A DNA stretch of 64,000 nt from an uncultured Bryobacterales bacterium (GTDB taxonomy: Bacteria; Acidobacteriota; Terriglobia; Bryobacterales; UBA6623): NCBI GenBank assembly GCA_958295955.1, contig OY282420.1, positions 2,742,435-2,806,434 of the forward strand. The letters are read 5' to 3'. A program made the translations under genes and the position numbers. Shown here one piece after another: positions 1 through 7,157 of this stretch. Below the pieces are notes generated by a model. That model searched no databases, was not told the DNA's origin, and worked only from the letters and a program-made list of their open reading frames with translations. Every line of letters starts with the position of its first letter. Position 1 is the stretch's first letter.

Positions 1-71
1 ATTTATTCATTCCATCGGGAATGTCCGGCGCAGAGGCTTCGCGCCGGGCTCCAAAACGACCATTCAGCGCT

Positions 72-902
72 ATGAACGACGAACAAGGCGCGCCGGCCAT
101 CGAGGCCGTCGACCTAAGCAAGTTCTACGGAAATTTCGCCGCCATCCGGGACGTTTCGTTCCGCGTTGCGCCCGGGCAGGTGACCGCGTTTCTAGGTCCG
201 AACGGCGCGGGCAAGTCCACGACGCTGAAAATCCTCACCGGTTACCTGACTCCGACGGAAGGAACCGCGCGCATCGCCGGCCTCGATGTCGCCTCGCAGC
301 GCATCGCGGCGGCGGCGCGGCTGGGCTACCTTCCCGAAAACGGGCCGCTCTACCCCGAAATGACGCCGTTGGAGTTGTTGCGGTTCTTCGGCGAAGCCCG
401 CGGCCTCGAAAACGGCAGGCTCTCCTCGCGGATCGACGCCGTCGTCGAGCAGTGCAGCCTCGACGCCGTTATCGAGAAAGCGATCCACAAGCTGTCGAAG
501 GGCTACCGCCAGCGCGTGGGCATGGCGCAGGTGCTGCTCCATGAGCCTGAAATCCTGATTATGGACGAGCCGACGTCCGGCCTCGACCCCAACCAGATCC
601 GCGGCGTGCGGCGGCTCATCCGCGAGCTCGCGAAAGAAAAGACCGTGCTGATTTCGACGCACATTCTGCAGGAGGTCGAAGCCACGGCCGATCACGTGGT
701 GATGATCAACGAGGGCCGCATCGTGTTCGACGGCACGCCCACCGAGATGGCGAACGGCGAAGACCTCGCGGACGCCTTCTACAGGCTGACCGGCGGCGCA
801 TCAGCGGAAGCCGCCGAAGCGCAAGCGGCGCCGCTTCCCGAAGAACCCGAGGAGCCGCCCGCCGCAAACGATACCCCGAGCCAACCGGAGGCGTCCGCAT
901 GA
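72..902 (+). CDS. ABC transporter ATP-binding protein (GldA/NatA-like)
   Basis: This is the cytoplasmic ATPase of an ABC exporter. Walker A LGPNGAGKST lies at about residues 41-50, the signature LSKGYRQRVG at 141-150 and Walker B ILIMDEP at 161-167, followed by an H-loop in STHIL. The last 40 residues are Ala/Pro/Glu-rich and probably unstructured. I chose the ATG at 72 because ABC homology starts about 13 residues after it; an in-frame ATG at 21 would add 17 basic residues with no family counterpart. The stop overlaps the ATG of the permease gene as ATGA, so translation is probably coupled. With the fused permease and the DUF4340 gene downstream it forms a gliding-type (Gld) transporter. The substrate is not known. 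Confidence 0.9.
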   Translation: MNDEQGAPAIEAVDLSKFYGNFAAIRDVSFRVAPGQVTAFLGPNGAGKSTTLKILTGYLTPTEGTARIAGLDVASQRIAAAARLGYLPENGPLYPEMTPLELLRFFGEARGLENGRLSSRIDAVVEQCSLDAVIEKAIHKLSKGYRQRVGMAQVLLHEPEILIMDEPTSGLDPNQIRGVRRLIRELAKEKTVLISTHILQEVEATADHVVMINEGRIVFDGTPTEMANGEDLADAFYRLTGGASAEAAEAQAAPLPEEPEEPPAANDTPSQPEASA

Positions 903-3538
903 TGACATCCCGACACCTTCCCAAAGCCGTTTGCCGGCGGGAGCTGACCTCGTATTTCAGCAGCCCGACCGGTTACGTGTTCATCACGCTGTTCGTGTTC
1001 CTCAGCGCGGTCGCCGCGTTTTGGCAGGAAGCGTTCTTCGCCAACAACCTGGCCAACCTCGACACGCTCAACGCCTGGTTTCCATACCTGCTGATCCTGC
1101 TGATTCCGGCGATCACGATGACGGCGTGGGCGGAGGAAAAGATCAACGGCACCGACGAGTTGCTGTTGACCCTGCCCGCCGCCGACATCGAGATCGTGGC
1201 CGGCAAGTACGCGGCGTACGTGGCGATCTACAGCGTGGCGCTGGCTTTCTCGCTGAGCCACGTGGTCGTGCTGCTGATCCTCGGCAGCCCCGACCTCGGG
1301 CTCGTATTCGCCACTTACGCGGGTTACTGGCTGATGGGCGCGGCGCTCGTCGCGCTGGGCATGGTCGCCTCGCTGCTGACGACGAACCTGACCGTGGCCT
1401 ACATTTTGGGCGCGCTGCTCTGCTCCGCGCCCGTTTTCATCGCGCATGCCGGCAATCTGGTAACCGGCAGCCTGCGCCGCCTGCTCGAAGGGCTTTCGTT
1501 CGTCGAGCAATTCCGCGACTTCGCCGAAGGCGTCCTGCCCTTGGCCGGCATCGTGTATTTCATCGCCTTCGCCGCCGCGATGCTCTACTTGAACGTCACG
1601 CTGCTCGGACGCCGCCACTGGGCCACCGGCAAGGACGCGCCTCGCCTCGGGCGCCACTACTGGGCGCGCGGCGCCGCGCTGGTGGTCGCGGTCGGCGCCG
1701 CGGCGATTCTGCTGGGCCGCCTCGGCGGCCGCATCGACGCCACCGCCGAACGCCTGCACTCCCTGGCTCCGAACACCCGCGCGCTGATCGACAACCTCGA
1801 CGCCGAGAAGCCCGTATTCATCCAGGCATACCTCAGCCCCGAAGTTCCGCGGCGCTACCTGCAAACGCGCAACAACATCGTCTCGATGCTGCGGCAGTTC
1901 GATTCCCTGGGCGGCGGCCGCATTCACTCCAACGTGATCCTGACCGAAAAATTCAGCGGCGAGGCGCGCGAAGCCCGCGACCGCTTCAACATCCGCCCGC
2001 AACCCGTGCCGGCTTTGTACCGCAGTCCGGGCGGCCCCGACGAGATATTCATGGGCATCGCCTTCACCAGCGGCGTCAACGAGTTCGTCATTCCCTTCTT
2101 CGACGTCGGTTTGCCGGTCGAGTACGAACTGATGCGCTCGGTGCGCGTCGCGGCCGACGCCGAACGCAAAAAAGTCGGCGTTCTCAGAACCGCCGTCGAC
2201 CTGTTCGGCGGATTCGATTTCCAGGCCCGCCGGCAATCCCGGCAATGGTCGATCGTCGCCGAACTGCGCAAGCAATACGAGGTCGCCCAGGTAGCCGCCG
2301 ACCAGCCTTACCCGGGGGATATCGACGTGCTGCTGGCGGTGCTGCCGAACACTTTGAACCCGGACGCAATGCCGGCCCTCACCGCATGGGTCAAGGCCGG
2401 GAACCCGACGCTGCTGGTCGTCGATGCGCTGCCCGCGTTCAACATCGAGTATTCGCCGCAGCAGGCGCCGCCGAGCCCCTTCCAGCAGGGGCAACCGCAA
2501 AGAACCCCCGCCGACACCGGGCCGCTGATGGAAGCGCTCGGCGTCGATTGGCAGAGCGACCGCATCGTCTGGGACAAGTACAATCCGCACCCGCGCTTCA
2601 GCAACCTGCCCGAGGAAGTCATTTTCGTCGGGACCGGCAGCGGCGCCGAAGACGCTTTCAACAGCGGCGAGCCCGCGGCCTCGGGACTGCAAGAGGTCGT
2701 CTTCCTGTACCCCGGCGGCATCGCGCAGGCCGAGGGGGACGAGGTCAAGACCCAATTCTCGCCGCTGCTTCGAACCGGCGTCGATTCCGGGGCGACGTCG
2801 TGGTTCCGGCTGGTGCAGCAGTCGATCTTCGGCACGCAGTTGGCGACCAACGTCCCGCACGAGGCCGACGAAGAAAGCCATATCCTCGCGGCGCGCATCA
2901 CCGGCGGAGACGAGTCCCAAGCGGTCAACGCGATCGTCATCGCCGATTCCGACATGATGGGCGAACAGTTTTTCGAGCTGCGCCGCCAAGGCATCGAGGA
3001 GCTGAGCTTCGATAACGTGACGTTCCTGCTCAACGCGGTCGACCAGCTTGCCGGCGACGACTCGTTCATCGCCTTGCGCAAGCGCCGCCGGCGGCACCGC
3101 ACGCTGACCGCCGTGGAAGCGCGGACCAAGAGTTACGAAGAAGGCCGCCTCGAGGAAACCCGCAAAGCCGAAGCGGAAGCGGAAGAAAAACTCGAAACCG
3201 CGCAGGCGCGCCTCGACGCCGCGGTCAAGAGCCTCGAAGACCGCGCCGACCTCGACATGCAGACCAAGCGGATCATGATCGCCAACCAGCAACGCATCGA
3301 GAACCGGCGCCTCAGCGTCGCCCGCAGCAACATCGAAGACGAGAAGGAACGCAGGCTCGAAGCCGCTCGCGCCGACATGGAAGCGGGAATCCGCCAAATC
3401 CAGAACACCATCAAGATGCTTGCCGTGGCGCTCTCGCCCGTACCGGCCTTCCTGCTGTTCCTCTTCGTTTCGGCGCGCAGGCTCAAGCGCGAGCAAATCG
3501 GCGTTTCCAAAGACCGCCTTGTCGAGCAGGAGGCATAG
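899..3538 (+). CDS. Fused GldF-GldG-like ABC transporter permease / extracytoplasmic component
   Basis: This 879-residue protein joins two units that are separate in Bacteroidota gliding operons. Residues 1-240 form an ABC-2 type permease with about six membrane helices (GldF-like). After another helix near residue 260, residues 270-740 match the GldG-type extracytoplasmic domain (ABC_transp_aux). A charged coiled coil at about 740-830, rich in Glu, Lys, Arg and Ala, precedes a last membrane helix near 840-860 and a basic tail. The start overlaps the ATPase gene by 4 bases and the DUF4340 gene follows after 6 bases, so the three are one operon. I infer export or envelope remodelling; gliding itself cannot be claimed from sequence. 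Confidence 0.85.
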   Translation: MMTSRHLPKAVCRRELTSYFSSPTGYVFITLFVFLSAVAAFWQEAFFANNLANLDTLNAWFPYLLILLIPAITMTAWAEEKINGTDELLLTLPAADIEIVAGKYAAYVAIYSVALAFSLSHVVVLLILGSPDLGLVFATYAGYWLMGAALVALGMVASLLTTNLTVAYILGALLCSAPVFIAHAGNLVTGSLRRLLEGLSFVEQFRDFAEGVLPLAGIVYFIAFAAAMLYLNVTLLGRRHWATGKDAPRLGRHYWARGAALVVAVGAAAILLGRLGGRIDATAERLHSLAPNTRALIDNLDAEKPVFIQAYLSPEVPRRYLQTRNNIVSMLRQFDSLGGGRIHSNVILTEKFSGEAREARDRFNIRPQPVPALYRSPGGPDEIFMGIAFTSGVNEFVIPFFDVGLPVEYELMRSVRVAADAERKKVGVLRTAVDLFGGFDFQARRQSRQWSIVAELRKQYEVAQVAADQPYPGDIDVLLAVLPNTLNPDAMPALTAWVKAGNPTLLVVDALPAFNIEYSPQQAPPSPFQQGQPQRTPADTGPLMEALGVDWQSDRIVWDKYNPHPRFSNLPEEVIFVGTGSGAEDAFNSGEPAASGLQEVVFLYPGGIAQAEGDEVKTQFSPLLRTGVDSGATSWFRLVQQSIFGTQLATNVPHEADEESHILAARITGGDESQAVNAIVIADSDMMGEQFFELRRQGIEELSFDNVTFLLNAVDQLAGDDSFIALRKRRRRHRTLTAVEARTKSYEEGRLEETRKAEAEAEEKLETAQARLDAAVKSLEDRADLDMQTKRIMIANQQRIENRRLSVARSNIEDEKERRLEAARADMEAGIRQIQNTIKMLAVALSPVPAFLLFLFVSARRLKREQIGVSKDRLVEQEA

Positions 3539-3544
3539 ACACGC

Positions 3545-4777
3545 ATGAGCGAACTGACGAAAACCCTGTATTTCGTGCTGGGCGCGGTGGTCATGGCCGC
3601 CGCCGCGGTGATCGCGGACCCCAGCGGCTACACGCCCGACGTCTTCGACGATCAGGGCGACGTTTTCTTCGCCGACTTCACCGACCCTCAGGCGCCGAAG
3701 ACGATCGAGGTCATCGACTACAACCAGGCGACGGCGACGGCGACGCCGCTGCAGGTCGAGTTCACCGACAACAAATGGGTCATCCCCTCGCACCACAACT
3801 ACCCCGCCGACGCCGAGCAGCGCCTGGCGCAAACCGCGGCGGCGCTGATCGAGTTGCGTAAAGACCGCATCGTCTCGGACCGCGTGGAAGATCACGCCGC
3901 ATACTCGGTGGTCGACCCGCTCGACGAAAACGCGGCCTCGCTGGCCGGCCGCGGCAAGCGCGTGACGCTGCGCGACGGGGAAGGCAACGTCCTGGCCGAC
4001 TTTATCGCCGGCAGCAAGGTCGAAGGCAAATCCGGCTATCGCTACATGCGCGTGCCGTCGCAGAAACGGACCTACGAGGTCAAGACCGAAGCCGATATCT
4101 CGGCTCGCTTCGAAGACTGGATCGAAACCGATCTGCTCAAAGTCACGACGGCGGACCTGCGCCGCATCGTGGTCAACAGGTACTCGATCAACGAACGGCT
4201 CGGGCGCGTCGAAAATCGCCGGACGACAACTCTCGTCCACGACGACGGCAAGTGGAAGATGGGCGGCCGGACCCCGAACGCCGACGCGATAAGCGATCTC
4301 ACCGCGGCGCTCGACAAGCTGACCATCGTCGACGTGCAGCCCAAACCCGCGGGGCTCACCGCCAACCTCAAAACCCGTTCTGGCATCAAGCCCACGATGG
4401 AAAACTTCCGCTCTCTGCAGGGCAAGGGATTCTTCCCCAACCCCTACACCGGCCAGTTGCTGTCGAACGAAGGCGAGATCGTCGTCGATTCGAAGGACGG
4501 CCTGCAATACACGCTGCGCTTCGGCGAAATCGCCTCCGGCGGGGGCGCGCGGGAAGGCTCGGAGGAGCAAGCCGAAAAGGAAGCAGGCGAGCGCCGTTAC
4601 GTGCTGATCACCGTTGCCTATAGCGCGGACCGCGCCAAGCGCTACGAAGGCGACGCGGCAAAAGGCAAGGAGCTCAACGAGGAGTTGCGCAACCGTTTCG
4701 CCGAGTGGTACTACGTCATCTCCGGGGCGGATTTCGCCAAGCTGCGGCCGAGCCGCGCCGCTTTGCAGCGCGGTTAG
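3545..4777 (+). CDS. DUF4340 domain-containing protein, Gld-type transporter partner
   Basis: This 410-residue protein has one N-terminal membrane helix (about residues 7-22), so it is probably anchored with most of the chain outside the cytoplasm. The repeated DUF4340 pattern, short beta-rich blocks around phrases such as VTLRDGEGNVLADFIAGS, is visible at about 80-200 and again later. DUF4340 proteins regularly follow GldA and GldFG-like genes, which is the arrangement here (6-base gap). The biochemical role of the family is unknown. It probably acts as the periplasmic partner of the exporter encoded just upstream. Confidence 0.8.
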   Translation: MSELTKTLYFVLGAVVMAAAAVIADPSGYTPDVFDDQGDVFFADFTDPQAPKTIEVIDYNQATATATPLQVEFTDNKWVIPSHHNYPADAEQRLAQTAAALIELRKDRIVSDRVEDHAAYSVVDPLDENAASLAGRGKRVTLRDGEGNVLADFIAGSKVEGKSGYRYMRVPSQKRTYEVKTEADISARFEDWIETDLLKVTTADLRRIVVNRYSINERLGRVENRRTTTLVHDDGKWKMGGRTPNADAISDLTAALDKLTIVDVQPKPAGLTANLKTRSGIKPTMENFRSLQGKGFFPNPYTGQLLSNEGEIVVDSKDGLQYTLRFGEIASGGGAREGSEEQAEKEAGERRYVLITVAYSADRAKRYEGDAAKGKELNEELRNRFAEWYYVISGADFAKLRPSRAALQRG

Positions 4778-4785
4778 GACTCGCC

Positions 4786-6006
4786 GTGCCGGAAAGCCTC
4801 CTCGCCGACATTCGGGTCATCGACTGCGCCAGCTATATCGCCGCGCCCTGCGCCGCAACCGTTCTGGCCGACTTCGGCGCGGACGTGATCAAGGTCGAGC
4901 GTCCCGGGACGGGCGACGCTTTCCGCGCCTTGTCCGCATTCCCCACGATGCCGCAGTCGGAGCACAATTACTGCTGGATACTCGACAACCGCAACAAGCG
5001 CAGCCTGACCCTCGACCTCAAGAGCGCGGCGGGGCAGGCTGCGCTGCACCGGCTGGCGGCGAGCGCCGACGTCTTCGTCACGAACTATCAGCCCGATCTG
5101 GTCGAAAAATTCAACATCGGCTACGACATTCTGCGCGGGCGCAACCCGCGGCTGATCTACGGATACGTCTCGGGCTTCGGCGAGGCCGGCCCCGATGCGG
5201 GCGCGCCGGCATACGATCAAACGGCCTACTGGGCGCGTTCGGGGCTGATGGGCATGGTGCATAACGCCGGCGCCGAGCCGGCCCGCGGACCGACGGGCAT
5301 CGGCGACCACCCCACCGGCATGTCGCTTGTCGCCGGCATCATGATGGCGCTGTACGCGCGGCAGCGGACGGGCAAGGGCGCGCGCGTCACGACCTCGCTG
5401 ATGGCCAACGGCGTATGGGCGAACAGCTCGTTCATCCAGGCCGCGCACTGCGGCGCGGCCTACCCCGCGCGCCGCTCGCGCGCCGACTGCGGCAACGTCC
5501 TCTCCAACCACTACGTCAGCGGCGACGGAAAACGGTTCCTGCTCTGCGCGCTCGACGTACCCAAGCATTGGCCCGCGCTGTGCCGCATCGCCGGCCGCCC
5601 CGACCTGCTTGACGACCCCCGCTACCGCACCATTGCCTCCCGCGCCGCAAACGCCCGGCCGTTGATCGCCGCCCTGGACGAGGGGTTCCGCAAGCTCGCC
5701 ATGAAAGATATCGCAGAGGCGCTCAGCCGCAACGACATGCCTTTCAGCCCGGTATCGCTGCCGTCGGATATCGTCAACGACGCCCAGATGCAGGCCGAGG
5801 GGCTTTTCCCCAAAATCGAAGGCGGCGGCCGGCCGCTCAAGACCGTGGCGGCGCCCGTCGTCGTCGAGGGCGCAGAAAAGGCGCCGCCCCGCTCCGCCCC
5901 CGGCCCCGGCGAGCACTCCCGCGAAGTGCTGCGCGAGATCGGTTATTCCGAGGCAGAAATCGACGGCCTGCTCGACGCCGACGTCACCAGCGCGCCGGCG
6001 CATTAG
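4786..6006 (+). CDS. Family III CoA transferase (CaiB/BaiF)
   Basis: This is a class III acyl-CoA transferase that moves CoA between carboxylic acids in the cytoplasm. The N-terminal block LADFGADVIKVERPGTGDAF (CoA-binding Rossmann part) and the region SGFGEAGPDAG followed by AYDQTAYWARSGLM, which carries the family's catalytic Asp, are both visible. The frame opens earlier, but the GTG at 4786 just after the DUF4340 stop gives the normal N-terminus (ESLLADIRVIDCASYIAAP) and a usual length of 406 residues. The substrate cannot be assigned, because the family covers formyl-CoA, carnitine, bile-acid and mesaconate-type enzymes. It may be read with the upstream exporter operon since the gap is only 8 bases. 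Confidence 0.85.
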   Translation: MPESLLADIRVIDCASYIAAPCAATVLADFGADVIKVERPGTGDAFRALSAFPTMPQSEHNYCWILDNRNKRSLTLDLKSAAGQAALHRLAASADVFVTNYQPDLVEKFNIGYDILRGRNPRLIYGYVSGFGEAGPDAGAPAYDQTAYWARSGLMGMVHNAGAEPARGPTGIGDHPTGMSLVAGIMMALYARQRTGKGARVTTSLMANGVWANSSFIQAAHCGAAYPARRSRADCGNVLSNHYVSGDGKRFLLCALDVPKHWPALCRIAGRPDLLDDPRYRTIASRAANARPLIAALDEGFRKLAMKDIAEALSRNDMPFSPVSLPSDIVNDAQMQAEGLFPKIEGGGRPLKTVAAPVVVEGAEKAPPRSAPGPGEHSREVLREIGYSEAEIDGLLDADVTSAPAH

Positions 6007-6086
6007 CCTGCCCGCCGGCCGCCGCCGCGCGCATCCGGTTGCGCCGCGGCAAGGCGGGCGGTTATGATCGCAGTTTGCCCGCAACC

Positions 6087-6977
6087 ATGCCTCCGGTCAT
6101 TCTCGAAACCCACATTCCCGAACTCGATCTCGTCGCGCGCGGCAAGGTCCGCGACGTTTACGCGGTCGGCCAAGACAAGCTTTTGATGATCGCCACGGAC
6201 CGCCTGTCGGCGTTCGACGTCGTGCTGCCCACGCCGATCCCGCGCAAGGGCGAAGTGCTGACCAAGCTTTCGAACTTCTGGTTCGACTTGCTCAAGGACA
6301 CGATCGGCACGCACTGCATCACGTCCGACGTCGACGCCTACCCCGAGGAGTTGCGCAAGCACCGCGAGCAACTCGAGGGGCGGTCGATGCTCGTTCACCG
6401 CCTCGACATGTTCCCGATCGAGTGCGTCGCGCGCGGCTATCTCGTCGGCTCCGGCTGGAAGGACTACCGGCGAACCGGGAAGGTCTGCGGCATCGAGCTT
6501 CCCTCCGGAATGCGCGAATGCGGCAAGCTGCCGGAGACGATTTATACCCCGGCAACCAAGGCGGTAAGCGGACACGACGAGAACATCGGCTTCGAGCAAT
6601 CGTGCGCCATCGTCGGGCGTGAAGCTGGCGAGAAGCTGCGCGACCTCACGCTCGACATCTACGACCGCGCCGCCCAGCACGGGCTCGCCTGCGGCCTGGT
6701 GATCGCCGACACCAAATTCGAGTTCGGCAGGCTGAACGGCGAGATCGTTCTCGGCGACGAGGTGCTCACTCCGGATTCGTCGCGCTATTGGCCGCTGGAG
6801 TTGTACCAACCCGGCCGCCCGCAGGAATCCTTCGACAAGCAGTACATCCGCGAATATCTCGAATCGGTCGACTTCAACAAGCAGCCGCCGGGGCCGGAAC
6901 TGCCGGCGGACGTGGTGGAGAAAACCACCGAGAAATACCTCGAAGCGTACTTCACCGTCACCGGCGAGGAGCTATAG
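6087..6977 (+). CDS. purC: Phosphoribosylaminoimidazole-succinocarboxamide synthase
   Basis: PurC joins CAIR and aspartate with ATP in de novo purine synthesis in the cytoplasm. The N-terminal RGKVRDVYAVG and the signature region FPIECVARGYLVGSGWKDY are clear, and DLTLDIYDRA and SRYW follow in the expected order. The ATG at 6087 (MPPVILETHIPELDL) gives 296 residues, typical of the roughly 300-residue bacterial type. An upstream in-frame ATG at 6039 would add a basic extension without homology. The gene stands alone, with no other pur gene nearby. Confidence 0.95.
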   Translation: MPPVILETHIPELDLVARGKVRDVYAVGQDKLLMIATDRLSAFDVVLPTPIPRKGEVLTKLSNFWFDLLKDTIGTHCITSDVDAYPEELRKHREQLEGRSMLVHRLDMFPIECVARGYLVGSGWKDYRRTGKVCGIELPSGMRECGKLPETIYTPATKAVSGHDENIGFEQSCAIVGREAGEKLRDLTLDIYDRAAQHGLACGLVIADTKFEFGRLNGEIVLGDEVLTPDSSRYWPLELYQPGRPQESFDKQYIREYLESVDFNKQPPGPELPADVVEKTTEKYLEAYFTVTGEEL

Positions 6978-7157
6978 CGCGCCCGCGCCGCAAGCCTCAA
7001 AACATTTATCCCGCGGCGCCCGGCTCGTCCCTGCGCCCGACGCCGTGAAGACGCCCGGCGCATGGGCGGCCGCGGTAAAGCGCCGCGGATAGCTGCTGCT
7101 CTCGGCCGTCTCCACCACCGCCGTCGCCGGAGCGGTTCGTGCAAGAACTCATCGGAA

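Noticed and set aside
779-4570. A very long open reading frame (1263 codons) on the reverse strand
   Set aside because: It lies opposite the ABC transporter genes; high-GC DNA leaves complementary frames open. It has Arg/Asp/Val-rich content and no family features.
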